64,000 nucleotides of DNA from Parabacteroides sp. An277 (GCF_002159645.1 NZ_NFJB01000001.1:1-64000), one strand, 5' to 3'; shown: positions 25,024-35,121, numbered from the stretch's first letter. Program-made: numbers and translations. The notes: generated by a model not told the origin, from the sequence alone.

Positions 25024-27981
25024 ATGAGCGGTTTACCCAATTTAAAAGATTTAGTGTTCAGGGATACGCCATTCGCGAACCTGATGAACAAACGCATATA
25101 TAATGTATTGTTGATAGCCACCAAGTACGATGCCTTTATGTTGGAAGACGACGGACGGGTGGACGAGCAGATATTTAATGAGTACACATCGTTAAGCTTG
25201 AGCTATCCGCCCCGTTTTACGCAAGTAACAACTGAAGATGAGGCGTTGGCCGAGCTTAAGAACCGGAATTTCGAGTTGATTATCTGTATGCCGAATATGG
25301 ACAACCGGGATATTTTCTCGGTCGCCAAGGAAATTAAGGTACATTACCCGAATATCCCGATTGTTGTCCTTACGCCTTTCTCGAAAGAGGTTTCCAAACG
25401 GTTGGCCAACGAAGATTTGAATGCTATCGATTATGTATTCAGTTGGCTCGGAAACGCGGAATTGCTCTTGGCCATCATCAAGTTGATAGAGGATAAGATG
25501 AATGCTCCACATGATGTGGCGAGTGTCGGTGTGCAGATTATTCTGTTGGTCGAAGACTCGGTACGCTTCTATTCATCGGCACTTCCTCACTTATATAAGT
25601 TTGTGTTGGAACAAAGCCAAGAGTTTTCGAAGGAGGCGTTAAATGCGCACTTGCAGAAGCTCCGGATGCGTGGGCGTCCGAAAATCAAACTGGCGCGTAC
25701 CTACGAGGAGGCTGTTCGCATCTTTGAGCAATACCAGAACAATATCCTGGGTATCGTGTCGGATATGAGTTTCATGCACAATGGGGAGAAAGATCCGTAC
25801 GCAGGATATAAGTTTGGGCAATATGTTCGGAAGACGGGTAAAATCGTTCCTTTTATCTTGGAATCTTCGGAGACAAAGAACGTGATTTATGCAAACGAGT
25901 TAGGCGCTTCGTTTATTGATAAGAATTCGAAAAGTTATCCGCAGGATTTGCGTCGTATCATTACCGACCGCTTCGGGTTCGGGGATTTCGTCATCATCAA
26001 CCCGCAGACGAAAGAGGAAATCATGCGTATCAAGGATTTGAAAGATTTGCAGAAGAAGGTCTTCATGATACCGGATGATTCGCTCGTTTACCATTTGAGC
26101 CGGAACCACTTTTCGCGTTTCTTCTACTCTCGCGCGATGTTCCCGCCTGCCGAGGTGCTGAAGAACGTAGACGTGAGTGATTATACCGACATGGACGAGG
26201 CGCGCAAGTTGATATTCGACCTCATTGTCCAGTATCGCCGGATGAAGAACGCCGGTGTCGTGGCCGTGTACCAGAAAGACCGCTTCGACGAATATAGTAA
26301 CTTTGCCCGTATCGGCGACGGTTCGCTGGGCGGGAAGGGGCGCGGCTTGGCTTTCATTGGCGCGATGATTAAGCGTTATCCCAAATTGGAACAGGATAAT
26401 TTCACGGTGAATATACCGAAGACCGTCGTCATTTGTACCGATGTTTTCGACGAGTTTATGGAGACGAACGAATTGTATCCAATGGCTTTGAGCGAACAAG
26501 AAGACGAAACTATTTTAAAGTATTTCCTCCGTGCCAGTCTTCCCAAACGTTTGATTGAAGATTTGATGGCTTTCTTCGATGTCGTCAAGGGACCGATTGC
26601 CATTCGTTCGTCAAGCCTCTTGGAGGATTCGCATTACCAGCCTTTCGCCGGAGTGTATTCTACGTATATGATTCCTAAATTGGAGGATAAGTATGAAATG
26701 CTCCGTACGTTGAGCGATGCGATTAAGGCCGTATATGCTTCGGTCTTTTATCGGGATAGTAAAGCCTATATGACGGCTACTTCGAACCTCATCGACCAAG
26801 AGAAAATGGCCGTAGTGCTCCAGGAGGTCGTGGGGACGAAGTATGGCACACATTTCTATCCGACGATTTCCGGTGTGGCACGTTCGCTCAATTTCTATCC
26901 GATTGGAAACGAGAAGGCGGAAGACGGAATTGCCAACATTGCCCTCGGATTGGGAAAATACATTGTGGATGGGGGCGTGACGCTTCGTTTCTCGCCTTGT
27001 CACCCGCACAATATCCTTCAGATGAGTACGCTGGATTTCGCCCTGCGCGAAACGCAAACCCGCTTCTATGCTCTGGACCTGTCGGACGAAAAGGTGGCAG
27101 ACAAATTCTCTGTGAACGATGCATTCAACCTCTTGAAGTTGAATCTGAAGGATGCAGATGCCGACGGTGCCTTGAAATACATCGTTTCGACCTACGACCC
27201 TTACGATATGATTATCCGAGACGGTTATTATCCGGGTGGGCGCAAGGTGCTTTCGTTTGTCAATATCTTGCAGCATGAAGTTTTTCCGCTTTCTGATACG
27301 TTGGACCAGCTTTTGAAGATAGGGCAGAAGGAAATGGGACGGCCCGTGGAAATTGAATTTGCCGTCAACATCAGCAAGGAGGATCCGAAAAAGGCGGCGT
27401 TCTATCTTTTGCAAATCCGTCCGATTGTAGATAATAAGGAGGTCATCAACGAGGATTTGACGCTCGTCCCCGACGAAGACACGATTCTTTCTTCCAAGAA
27501 TGTATTGGGCAATGGCATCATTAGCGATGTACAGGATATTATTTATGTGAAGAGCGAGACTTTCAATGCTTCCAATAACCAACTGATTGCTTACGATATC
27601 GAAAAGATGAACCGGCAATTCACGGGAACGGACCAAGGTTATATTCTCGTCGGGCCGGGACGATGGGGGAGCAGCGACACGTGGCTGGGCATTCCCGTTA
27701 AATGGCCGCATATTTGCAATGCGCGGGTCATCGTAGAGTGCGGGTTGGAAAATTATCGCATCGACCCGAGCCAGGGGACGCATTTCTTCCAGAATTTGAC
27801 GTCGTTTGGCGTCGGTTATTTTACGGTCAATCCTTTCAATGGCGATGGTTGGTTCGACGAGGCCTATCTCAATGCGCTGCCCGCTGTTGAAGAGACGGAA
27901 TATCTCCGGCATGTCCGGCTCGAAAAGCCCGCCGTAATTAAGATGGATGGGAAGAGGAGCCTGGGCGTTATCTTGAAATAG
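25024..27981 (+). CDS. Receiver-like / PEP-synthase N-domain fusion protein
   Basis: 985 residues, soluble. Residues about 25-155 look like a receiver domain that has lost its phospho-acceptor (IICMPNMDN in place of the usual DxxMP). Residues about 165-330 look like a second receiver with acidic LLVEDS, candidate phospho-aspartate in GIVSDMSF and lysine in SFIDKNS. Residues about 430-810 are a PEP synthase/PPDK N-terminal ATP-grasp domain (GSLGGKGRGLAFIG, GPIAIRSSSLLEDS, FAGVYST). The swivelling histidine domain and the PEP-binding TIM barrel of true PEP synthases are missing, so it cannot do that whole reaction. The last 170 residues (LVGPGRWGSSDTWLG) are unknown. It could be a regulator or kinase. 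Confidence 0.8.
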   Translation: MSGLPNLKDLVFRDTPFANLMNKRIYNVLLIATKYDAFMLEDDGRVDEQIFNEYTSLSLSYPPRFTQVTTEDEALAELKNRNFELIICMPNMDNRDIFSVAKEIKVHYPNIPIVVLTPFSKEVSKRLANEDLNAIDYVFSWLGNAELLLAIIKLIEDKMNAPHDVASVGVQIILLVEDSVRFYSSALPHLYKFVLEQSQEFSKEALNAHLQKLRMRGRPKIKLARTYEEAVRIFEQYQNNILGIVSDMSFMHNGEKDPYAGYKFGQYVRKTGKIVPFILESSETKNVIYANELGASFIDKNSKSYPQDLRRIITDRFGFGDFVIINPQTKEEIMRIKDLKDLQKKVFMIPDDSLVYHLSRNHFSRFFYSRAMFPPAEVLKNVDVSDYTDMDEARKLIFDLIVQYRRMKNAGVVAVYQKDRFDEYSNFARIGDGSLGGKGRGLAFIGAMIKRYPKLEQDNFTVNIPKTVVICTDVFDEFMETNELYPMALSEQEDETILKYFLRASLPKRLIEDLMAFFDVVKGPIAIRSSSLLEDSHYQPFAGVYSTYMIPKLEDKYEMLRTLSDAIKAVYASVFYRDSKAYMTATSNLIDQEKMAVVLQEVVGTKYGTHFYPTISGVARSLNFYPIGNEKAEDGIANIALGLGKYIVDGGVTLRFSPCHPHNILQMSTLDFALRETQTRFYALDLSDEKVADKFSVNDAFNLLKLNLKDADADGALKYIVSTYDPYDMIIRDGYYPGGRKVLSFVNILQHEVFPLSDTLDQLLKIGQKEMGRPVEIEFAVNISKEDPKKAAFYLLQIRPIVDNKEVINEDLTLVPDEDTILSSKNVLGNGIISDVQDIIYVKSETFNASNNQLIAYDIEKMNRQFTGTDQGYILVGPGRWGSSDTWLGIPVKWPHICNARVIVECGLENYRIDPSQGTHFFQNLTSFGVGYFTVNPFNGDGWFDEAYLNALPAVEETEYLRHVRLEKPAVIKMDGKRSLGVILK

Positions 27982-28013
27982 GGTAGGCTTGCAGAATGGC
28001 ATGAAGGTTATAG

Positions 28014-28135
28014 CACGCTGACGGCGCAGACTAAAGCGCAGATAAACGCAGATTTTTATTTTAGGGTGGTAAATATCGCGTAGCCATTAAAAAATCTGTG
28101 TTTGTCTGCGCTTTAGTCTGCGTTGTTCTGCGTCC
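28014..28135. repeat. Dispersed GCAGA hairpin element, copy B
   Basis: Arms at 28014-28058 and 28093-28135 mirror each other through GCGCAGACTAAAGCGCAGA and related phrases. The loop ATATCGCGTAGCCAT and the flank CGTCCCATTTTCTATTTC match copy A at 14792. It lies between the convergent signalling-protein and ACT genes, next to array R6. Confidence 0.9.
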
Positions 28136-28160
28136 CATTTTCTATTTCGACACCTCCCGC

Positions 28161-28310
28161 CATCGGCAGGAGGGCTCAGAAAATTTGCGGAAGGTTCTCG
28201 CCATCGGCAGGAGGGCTCAGAAAATTTGCGGAAGGTTCTCGCCTTCGGCAGGAGGGTTTAGAAAATTTGCGGAAGGTCACGGCTTCATGCCGCGTACCTC
28301 CGCAAAAATT
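28161..28310. repeat. 41-bp tandem array R6
   Basis: CATCGGCAGG or a variant occurs at 28161, 28202 and 28243, steps of 41 bp, with a degenerate fourth unit one base short at 28283. The shared core is AGAAAATTTGCGGAAGGT. The last copy of that core (28259) is mirrored by ACCTCCGCAAAAATTTTTT at 28296, making a terminator-like hairpin against the end of the ACT gene. Confidence 0.92.
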
Positions 28311-28312
28311 TT

Positions 28313-28738
28313 TTATAGCTTATACAAATCGCTTGCCGCCAAAAGTTCGAGTTTGTTGGCAGTTAATACTTCGGCACAGCGTTCGAGGTTGTCCGGACGG
28401 ATAATGACGTTTGCCACATCGCCCTCCGAAAAGGCATACATGTATTCCACGAAGATGCCGGCTTCCGTGATGATTTCCATGGCCTTCGCCAAGGCGCCCG
28501 GTTGATTAGGGCAGTGCAGACAAATCACTTCGGCGATGCTGACGGCATACAGATGCTCGCGCAAGACGGCGATGGCTTTGTCTGGGTCAGATACGATCAG
28601 ACGTAAAATGCCGAAATCGGAATTCTCGGATACGGTGAAAGCAGACATGTTCACGCCTGCCTCTCCCAGCAGTTTGGCTACTTCCGTAAAACGTCCTTTC
28701 TTATTCTCCAAGAAAATGGATAATTGTTTGATTAACAT
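28313..28738 (-). CDS. Tandem ACT-domain protein
   Basis: 141 residues made of two ACT domains: residues 1-65 (QLSIFLENKKGRFTEVAKLL) and about 70-138 (CLHCPNQPGALAKAMEII). ACT domains bind amino acids and other small ligands. In Bacteroidetes this protein regularly sits after phenylacetate-CoA ligase, here 17 bases downstream of it, suggesting it regulates the ligase or senses an aromatic amino-acid product. No enzymatic domain is present. Confidence 0.88.
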   Translation of the reverse strand: MLIKQLSIFLENKKGRFTEVAKLLGEAGVNMSAFTVSENSDFGILRLIVSDPDKAIAVLREHLYAVSIAEVICLHCPNQPGALAKAMEIITEAGIFVEYMYAFSEGDVANVIIRPDNLERCAEVLTANKLELLAASDLYKL

Positions 28739-28755
28739 GGCTTGTTTCTCCTTTC

Positions 28756-30057
28756 TTATATTAATTTACGATTATCTATCACATGCTTTGCTTTGCCCAT
28801 GCTTCGTTCGATGCTTCGCGGCTCTACGATGCGGATATCGGGCTGAAGTCCGATGACGCTCTGGATGCGATTCGCGATTTTCTTCTTCAATGCCAACATC
28901 TTGTTCATCTCGTCCGTATAATATTCCGGGCGTACTTCGACTTGAATCTGGAACGTATCGGTATTGTTCACACGGTCTACGATAATTAAATAATGGGCTT
29001 CGAATTCCGGCAGTTCGAGGATGACAGATTCTACCTGCGACGGGAATACGTTCACGCCTCGGATAATCAGCATATCGTCGCTTCGTCCGAGGATGCGGCC
29101 CATGCGCACCGCCGTACGTCCGCAGGCGCACTTTTCATAAATCAGATGGGTCAAATCGCGCGTCCGGTAACGTATCATCGGCATGCCTTCTTTCGTCAGC
29201 GTGGTGAAGACCAATTCGCCCGTTTCGCCTGGCGCTACGGGCTGGAGCGTCTGCGGGTCTACAATTTCTGGGAAGAAATGATCTTCCCACAGGTGCGTCC
29301 CGTTTTGGCATTCGCATTCGCCCCCTACGCCCGGACCGGAAATTTCCGTCAAGCCATAAATGTCATACGCCTTGATGTGCATCTTTTCTTGCAACTCTTT
29401 GCGCATGTTCTCTGTCCAAGGTTCTGCGCCAAAGAAACCGGCGCGGAGCTGGAATTCTTCGAGCGGTATGCCCGAGTTGTGTATCGTCTCTGCCAAATAG
29501 AGCGCATAAGAGGGCGTACAAGCCAACGCCTTCGCCCCGAAATCGTGCATGAGCTGGATTTGCTTTTGCGTATTGCCGCTACTCATCGGAATCACCGTGC
29601 CACCGATATTCTGCACGCCGTCGTGCAATCCTAATCCCCCGGTAAAAAGGCCGTATCCGTACGATACTTGTACCGAATCGTTTCGCGTAATGCCTCCTGC
29701 TGTAAGGACGCGGGAGACGCATTCCGCCCAGATGCCCAAGTCTCGGCGCGTATAACCTACCACAATCGGTTTGCCTGTCGTTCCCGACGACGCATGTAAG
29801 CGCACGATTTCCGACATCGGTACCGCCATCAATCCGAAAGGATAGTTATCTCTTAAGTCTTGCTTTACCGTAAAAGGAAGTTTTACAATATCATCAATCG
29901 ACTGAATATCTTCCGGTACAAGTCCCATTTCTTGCATTTTCTTGCGATAAAAGGGAGAATTATGGTATACATGTTCTACCACCCGTTTCAATCGTATACT
30001 CTGCAATTTCCGCATTTCTTCGCGGCCCATGCACTCCATTGTTTCGTTCCAAATCAT
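28756..30057 (-). CDS. paaK: Phenylacetate-CoA ligase (AMP-forming)
   Basis: 433 residues of the adenylate-forming family. The ATP/AMP loop reads LHASSGTTGKPIVVGYT; YGLTEISGPGV and ELVFTTLTKEGMPMIRYRTRD follow, then the C-terminal lid with RSDDMLIIRGVNVFPSQVE. It joins phenylacetate or a similar aryl acid to CoA. In Bacteroidales without an aerobic paa pathway, it probably activates aryl acids from amino-acid fermentation. The neighbour is an ACT-domain protein on the same transcript. Confidence 0.93.
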   Translation of the reverse strand: MIWNETMECMGREEMRKLQSIRLKRVVEHVYHNSPFYRKKMQEMGLVPEDIQSIDDIVKLPFTVKQDLRDNYPFGLMAVPMSEIVRLHASSGTTGKPIVVGYTRRDLGIWAECVSRVLTAGGITRNDSVQVSYGYGLFTGGLGLHDGVQNIGGTVIPMSSGNTQKQIQLMHDFGAKALACTPSYALYLAETIHNSGIPLEEFQLRAGFFGAEPWTENMRKELQEKMHIKAYDIYGLTEISGPGVGGECECQNGTHLWEDHFFPEIVDPQTLQPVAPGETGELVFTTLTKEGMPMIRYRTRDLTHLIYEKCACGRTAVRMGRILGRSDDMLIIRGVNVFPSQVESVILELPEFEAHYLIIVDRVNNTDTFQIQVEVRPEYYTDEMNKMLALKKKIANRIQSVIGLQPDIRIVEPRSIERSMGKAKHVIDNRKLI

Positions 30058-30240
30058 CGTTTTTCTATGTATTGTTTGTTAGTAATGAATTTAAATAGAC
30101 CACAAAGTAATAACTTTTTTGTGAGAATTACTCACATTTGGGAAGCGAAATGTGGATTTTCATTCATTTTTTCTATGGGGAGTACTCTTTTTTCTCTTGG
30201 CTATCGGAACTCGAGGTTCCGAAAGAAGCATGTGGTCGGA

Positions 30241-30503
30241 GCAGATTGTGGACGAGCTGCCAACGTTGTGGAGAGTTCGGAGCAGATTGTAGACGAGTCG
30301 CCAACGTTGCAGGGAAGTCGGAGCAGATTATGGACGAGTCATCAACGTTGCAGGGAAGTCGGCGCAGATTGTGGACGAGCTGCCAACGTTGCAGGGAAGT
30401 CGGCGCAGATTGTGGACGAGCCGCCAACGTTGTGGGGAGTTCGGCGCAGATTGTAGACGAGTCGCCGACGTTGTGGGGAGTTCGGCGCAGATTGTGGACG
30501 GGA
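30241..30503. repeat. 41-bp tandem array R7 (6-7 units)
   Basis: GCAGATT occurs at 30241, 30282, 30323, 30364, 30405, 30446 and 30487, each step exactly 41 bp. Cores are GCAGATTGTGGACGAGCTGC and CCAACGTTG (CAACGTTG is a perfect palindrome). It separates the divergent paaK and GH92 genes, ending about 20 bp before the GH92 promoter. Confidence 0.97.
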
Positions 30504-30524
30504 GGGTGTAAATTTCTCTTCATG

Positions 30525-30555
30525 TTGCCATATTTGCAAATAATCCTTATATTTG
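30525..30555 (+). promoter_or_regulatory. GH92 promoter
   Basis: TTG at 30525-30527 and TATATTTG at 30548-30555 are 20 bp apart. The start codon is 35 bases after the -7 element. Confidence 0.75.
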
Positions 30556-30589
30556 CAATCGAAAGTAACTAACAAACAACGAACAACAC

Positions 30590-32800
30590 ATGAAACACAA
30601 ATTGTCTTTTGTATGCGCTGTGTCTTTATTGGCTGCAGTGTCTTGTGCGCCGAAACAAGAGGCGGGCGAGGAGATGGGATTAGTGGCATACACCAATCCT
30701 ATGATTGGTACTGATTTTACGGGAAATACATATCCGGGAGCGCAAGTCCCCTTTGGCATGGTGCAACTGAGTCCAGACAACGGATTGCCGGGTTGGGACC
30801 GCATCGCGGGGTATTTTTATCCTGATTCAACGATTGCCGGATTTAGCCATACACACCTTTCGGGTACCGGAGCCGGTGATTTGTATGACATTTCGTTTAT
30901 GCCCGTGACGAATCCTTACAAGAAGGCGGAGGCGCCATTGGGTATTTATTCTACTTTTTCGCACAACGACGAGCAGGCATCGGCCGGTTATTACCGCGTA
31001 TGGCTGAAAGACTATAATATTAATGTAGAGTTGACCTCCACGGAGCGGTGCGGTATCCAGCGATATACATTCCCCGAGGCCGATGCTTCCATTATATTGG
31101 ACTTGAAAAAAGCGATGAATTGGGACTTTACCATGGATTCGCATGTAGAAGTGGTCGATTCGTGTACGATTCGGGGATATCGCCATTCGATGGGATGGTC
31201 GCCCAAGCAACAGGTATATTTCCAAACCCGCTTCTCCCGGCCGTTCGACTCTTATACGCTGGATACGACAGCAATCGAAACGATGGACGCCGGGCGTATA
31301 GGTACTGCCACGATAGCTACGTTTAACTTCAAGACCGCGAAGGATGAAGAAATATTGGTCACGACAGCTCTTTCGGGTGTGAGCATGGAGGGAGCGGCTA
31401 AGAACTTGAAAGCCGAAGCGCCGAAAGATGATTTCGATTATTACCACCAACAAGCCGTACAACGCTGGAACGAAGCATTGGGAAAAATAGAAGTAGAGAC
31501 AGACGATGCGAACCTGAAGACCATCTTCTATACGGCGATGTATCATGCCATGTTGGCACCTACGATTTATTCAGATGTAGACGGCATGTATTTCGGCCCG
31601 GATGGAAAGACGCATCAAGCGGATGGATGGACAAACTATTCTACCTTTTCGCTTTGGGATACGTATCGTGCCTCTCATCCTTTATTTACCTATATTCAAC
31701 CGAAACGGGTGAATGATATGGTGGAATGTTTCCTTCATTTCTACGAACAAAGTGGCGCATTGCCTTTATGGAATTTGTATGGTTGGGAGACGAACATGAT
31801 GATTGGTTATCACGCGGTACCTGTCGTTGTGGATGCGTATTTGAAGGGTATTGGAAACTTTGATGCAGAGAAAGCTTTGGAGGCTTGTATGGCTTCGGCC
31901 AATCGTGATGACTATCGTTCGATAGGTTTCTATAAAAAGCATGGATATGTACCGTGCGACGCGGAAAACTGGTCGATGTCTAAGACAATGGAATATGCCT
32001 ACGATGATTATTGTATCGCCCGTATGGCCGAAGCGATGGGTAAGAAAGATATAGCTGCCGAGTTCGACAAGCGGGCGCAGAACTATCGCGCTGTGTTTAA
32101 TCCGGCTACTTCGTTTATGCAACCTCGTGATTCGAAAGGGAAATTCATCCCGAATTATGACCCTGAAGAGTATATTGAGGACATTTGTGAGAGTAATGGA
32201 TGGCAATACTATTGGTCTGTACAACATGATATAGAGGGATTAATCGAATTGACCGGAGGCGAGGAACGTTTCGCCCAACGATTGGATAGTATGTTTACGT
32301 TCAACCCGACCGACCCCAAGAAACTTCCTATCTTCAGTACGGGTATGATTGGGCAATATGCGCATGGCAACGAACCGGGTCATCACGTGATTTACCTCTT
32401 TAACCGGACGAAAGAACCGTGGAAGACGCAACAGTATGCAGCTCAGGTGATGCATACTTTATATACCAATGCGCCCGACGGACTTTGCGGGAACGAAGAT
32501 TGCGGGCAGATGTCGTCGTGGTATGTATTTAGTGCGATGGGTTTTTATCCAGTAGACCCTGTAAGTGGACGATATGAAATAGGTACGCCACTCTTTCCTG
32601 AAGTGAAAATGCACTTAGATAATGGAAAAACTTTTACCATACAGGCGAAAAATGTAAGCCGGGATAATATCTATATCCAATCGGTAAAGGTAAATAGCCA
32701 GCCCTATACGAAGAGTTACATTACACATGAGATGATTATGCAAGGTGATACGTTGCAATTTGAAATGGGTAATCAGCCAGGGCCGGTTTGGTATGAGTAA
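30590..32800 (+). CDS. GH92 alpha-mannosidase lipoprotein
   Basis: 736 residues. The N-terminus is a lipoprotein signal with lipobox LAAVSC (C19-like position in MKHKLSF...VSC), so it is anchored to a membrane and probably surface- or periplasm-exposed. The GH92 landmarks are present: NPMIGTDFTGNTYPGAQVPF at the start, the FSHTHLSGTGAGD stretch, GNEPGHHVIYLFN with the catalytic glutamate, and NEDCGQMSSWYVFSAMGFYP with the aspartate base and calcium ligands. GH92 enzymes are calcium-dependent exo-alpha-mannosidases that trim host N-glycans or yeast mannan. Linkage specificity is not readable here. It stands alone under its own promoter. Confidence 0.95.
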   Translation: MKHKLSFVCAVSLLAAVSCAPKQEAGEEMGLVAYTNPMIGTDFTGNTYPGAQVPFGMVQLSPDNGLPGWDRIAGYFYPDSTIAGFSHTHLSGTGAGDLYDISFMPVTNPYKKAEAPLGIYSTFSHNDEQASAGYYRVWLKDYNINVELTSTERCGIQRYTFPEADASIILDLKKAMNWDFTMDSHVEVVDSCTIRGYRHSMGWSPKQQVYFQTRFSRPFDSYTLDTTAIETMDAGRIGTATIATFNFKTAKDEEILVTTALSGVSMEGAAKNLKAEAPKDDFDYYHQQAVQRWNEALGKIEVETDDANLKTIFYTAMYHAMLAPTIYSDVDGMYFGPDGKTHQADGWTNYSTFSLWDTYRASHPLFTYIQPKRVNDMVECFLHFYEQSGALPLWNLYGWETNMMIGYHAVPVVVDAYLKGIGNFDAEKALEACMASANRDDYRSIGFYKKHGYVPCDAENWSMSKTMEYAYDDYCIARMAEAMGKKDIAAEFDKRAQNYRAVFNPATSFMQPRDSKGKFIPNYDPEEYIEDICESNGWQYYWSVQHDIEGLIELTGGEERFAQRLDSMFTFNPTDPKKLPIFSTGMIGQYAHGNEPGHHVIYLFNRTKEPWKTQQYAAQVMHTLYTNAPDGLCGNEDCGQMSSWYVFSAMGFYPVDPVSGRYEIGTPLFPEVKMHLDNGKTFTIQAKNVSRDNIYIQSVKVNSQPYTKSYITHEMIMQGDTLQFEMGNQPGPVWYE

Positions 32801-32818
32801 ATAGAGAAAGTAGAGAGA

Positions 32819-32895
32819 AAAAAGTTTAAAATGCGTCTAAGCTGAGGGAAAAATAGGGCTAAGCAGAAAAAAATAGGCGTTTCTTTAAACTTTTT
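32819..32895. repeat. Inverted repeat between GH92 and rmlA
   Basis: AAAAAGTTTAAA at 32819-32830 is mirrored perfectly by TTTAAACTTTTT at 32884-32895. Inside, CTAAGC repeats at 32837 and 32859 (22 bp apart), similar in layout to the short-period arrays. It may serve as the GH92 terminator. Confidence 0.7.
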
Positions 32896-32949
32896 CCTCT
32901 ATATCTTTTTATATATACAAAGGTTTTTAATCTAAAGGCAAAGAAAACA

Positions 32950-33822
32950 ATGAAAGGCATTGTATTAGCAGGCGGTTCAGGAACTCGTTTGTATCCGATA
33001 ACGAAAGGCGTATCGAAGCAATTGCTTCCGATTTACGATAAGCCGATGGTATATTATCCCATCTCCGTATTGATGTTAGCTGGCATTCGGGAGATATTGA
33101 TAATTTCTACTCCGCAAGACTTGCCGGGTTTCCGTCGATTGTTGGGGGATGGAAGTGATTATGGCGTACGTTTCGAGTATGCCGAGCAACCTTCTCCTGA
33201 TGGTTTAGCGCAAGCTTTTTTGATAGGAGCAGACTTTATCGGAAATGATTCAGTATGTTTGGTCCTGGGCGATAATATCTTTTATGGACAAAGTTTTTCT
33301 GCTATGTTGAAAGAAGCTGTATTGGAAGCTGAAAGTGGAAATGCAGCCGTATTTGGTTATTATGTAAATGATCCAGAACGATATGGTGTGGTCGAGTTTG
33401 ATAGGGGAGGCAATGTGATAAGCCTCGAAGAGAAACCTTGTAAACCGAAATCCAATTATGCGGTAGTGGGGCTTTACTTTTATCCACACGAAGTAGTTGA
33501 AGTAGCGCGCGGCATTAAGCCTTCAGCACGAGGAGAGTTAGAGATTACATCTGTTAATCAGGAGTTCCTGTCTCGTGGTAAATTGAAAGTTCAAATATTA
33601 GGGCGAGGATTTGCTTGGTTGGATACAGGTACGCATGATTCTCTTTCTGAAGCATCTACTTTTATTGAGGTTATTGAGAAACGACAAGGTTTGAAGGTGG
33701 CCTGTCTGGAAGAGATTGCCTATCGTAATGGTTGGATAAATGCAGAACGTTTACGGCAAATAGCTCAACCGATGCTGAAAAATCAGTACGGACAGTACTT
33801 AATTCAATTGACGAAGGAGTAA
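32950..33822 (+). CDS. rmlA: Glucose-1-phosphate thymidylyltransferase
   Basis: 290 residues, the usual length for RmlA/RfbA. The signature [20 protein letters not shown] binds dTTP, and [17 protein letters not shown] and LGDNIFYG follow. It makes dTDP-glucose, the first step to dTDP-rhamnose and related sugars for surface polysaccharide. rmlB, rmlC and rmlD are not in the window, so the rest of the path is elsewhere. A sugar-transferase for lipid-linked glycan assembly lies 1.4 kb on. Confidence 0.95.
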   Translation: MKGIVLAGGSGTRLYPITKGVSKQLLPIYDKPMVYYPISVLMLAGIREILIISTPQDLPGFRRLLGDGSDYGVRFEYAEQPSPDGLAQAFLIGADFIGNDSVCLVLGDNIFYGQSFSAMLKEAVLEAESGNAAVFGYYVNDPERYGVVEFDRGGNVISLEEKPCKPKSNYAVVGLYFYPHEVVEVARGIKPSARGELEITSVNQEFLSRGKLKVQILGRGFAWLDTGTHDSLSEASTFIEVIEKRQGLKVACLEEIAYRNGWINAERLRQIAQPMLKNQYGQYLIQLTKE

Positions 33823-33857
33823 AATTTTGCATAAAAGAAAACAATTTAGATTTTTTG

Positions 33858-33888
33858 TTTGTTATATGGGTATAAAACATTAATTTTG
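33858..33888 (+). promoter_or_regulatory. ompA promoter
   Basis: TTTG at 33858-33861 and TAATTTTG at 33881-33888 are 19 bp apart, a full match to the Bacteroidetes consensus, as expected for an abundant outer-membrane protein. Confidence 0.85.
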
Positions 33889-33945
33889 CATTGCTTTTGC
33901 AGTAAAATGAATGTAGATTGTTTAATTTAAAAATGTTGATAGATT

Positions 33946-35094
33946 ATGAAAGTGAAAGCATTATTGTTAGCAGTGTTGTCGGGATTTGTATTATCGGCCA
34001 CAGCACAAGAGTACCAACCTCAGGTAGGTTTTAGTACTGAAAAAGGTTATAAGACCAACTTTAAGAAGAATAAAGCAAAAGACAATTGGTTTATTTCTAT
34101 TGCTGGTGGTGTAAGTACTCTATTTGGAGATCAGAATGGGGAAGCTGATTTCAAAGATCGTTTGAATTTTGCGCCTCAGTTCTCGTTTGGTAAATGGTTT
34201 AATCCTTACTTAGGATTCCGTATTCAGGCAAATGGTGGTATTTTGCATGGTTTTGTAGGAGATAACGCAGAATTGATGCAACATAACAAGTATTTCGCAG
34301 CTCATGCGGACTTTCTGTGGGATGTAACGAACTTCTGGGCTCCTTATAATGAAAAGAAGGTATTCCGTTTGATTCCGTGGGTTGGTCTTGGATACGCACA
34401 ACGCTTCAAGACGACAGAATCTGCTGAATTTGCAAGAACAGAGTCTCCGACGGTGAACTTTGGTATTTTGACAGCTTTCCGTTTGAGCAAACGTGTGGAT
34501 TTGAACGTAGAAGTTCAAGGGTCATTGTTGAACGAGCAATTCAACCGTGTATCTATGTACCATTTGACAGATGGAATCGGTCAGTTGACAGCTGGTTTGA
34601 CATTCAAATTGGGTAAGACTGATTTTGAAGTTTTGGAGCCGATGGATTACGACTTGTTAAACGACTTGAACGACCAAATCAATGCATTGCGTGCTGAAAA
34701 TGAAGAACTGAGCAAGCGTCCAGTTTCGTGTCCGGAATGCAAAGAGACAGTTACTGAAGTGGTCAATAACGTAGTAGATAATGTAGTATTCTTTCGTCTG
34801 AATAGTGCGAAGATTGATAAGAATCAGCATATTAATATCTATAATACAGCGGAATATATTAAAGCAAACAATGTACCTATCAAGGTGATTGGTTATGCTG
34901 ATAAGAAGACCGGTAAAGCTGATTACAACATGCAATTGTCTGAAAAACGTGCGAAAGCCGTTGCAAAAGAATTGACAGAGAAATATGGAATTTCTTCTAA
35001 TCAGATTACGGTAGAATGGAAAGGTTGTGAAGAGCAGCCGTATAGCGAAAACAGCTGGAATCGCGTAGTTATTATGCGTGCAGACAACAAATAA
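33946..35094 (+). CDS. OmpA-family outer membrane protein
   Basis: 382 residues. A signal peptide ends at ATAQ (about residue 21). Residues about 45-230 form an eight-strand-type beta barrel with alternating aromatic residues. A short coiled-coil linker (LNDQINALRAENEELSK) and a CPEC pair follow, then the OmpA C-terminal peptidoglycan-binding domain (LNSAKIDKN, VIGYADKKTGKADYN, LSEKRAKAVAKEL). It links the outer membrane to the cell wall and is usually among the most abundant proteins. Codon choice is A/T-rich and uniform compared with neighbours, as in highly expressed genes. A strong promoter and terminator flank it. Confidence 0.93.
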   Translation: MKVKALLLAVLSGFVLSATAQEYQPQVGFSTEKGYKTNFKKNKAKDNWFISIAGGVSTLFGDQNGEADFKDRLNFAPQFSFGKWFNPYLGFRIQANGGILHGFVGDNAELMQHNKYFAAHADFLWDVTNFWAPYNEKKVFRLIPWVGLGYAQRFKTTESAEFARTESPTVNFGILTAFRLSKRVDLNVEVQGSLLNEQFNRVSMYHLTDGIGQLTAGLTFKLGKTDFEVLEPMDYDLLNDLNDQINALRAENEELSKRPVSCPECKETVTEVVNNVVDNVVFFRLNSAKIDKNQHINIYNTAEYIKANNVPIKVIGYADKKTGKADYNMQLSEKRAKAVAKELTEKYGISSNQITVEWKGCEEQPYSENSWNRVVIMRADNK

Positions 35095-35121
35095 TCATTC
35101 TGCATAATACTAAAAAATAGC

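Noticed and set aside
30058-30130. paaK promoter on the minus strand
   Set aside because: TTACTTTG at the right place has one mismatch in the key TA and there is no -33 box at the right distance.
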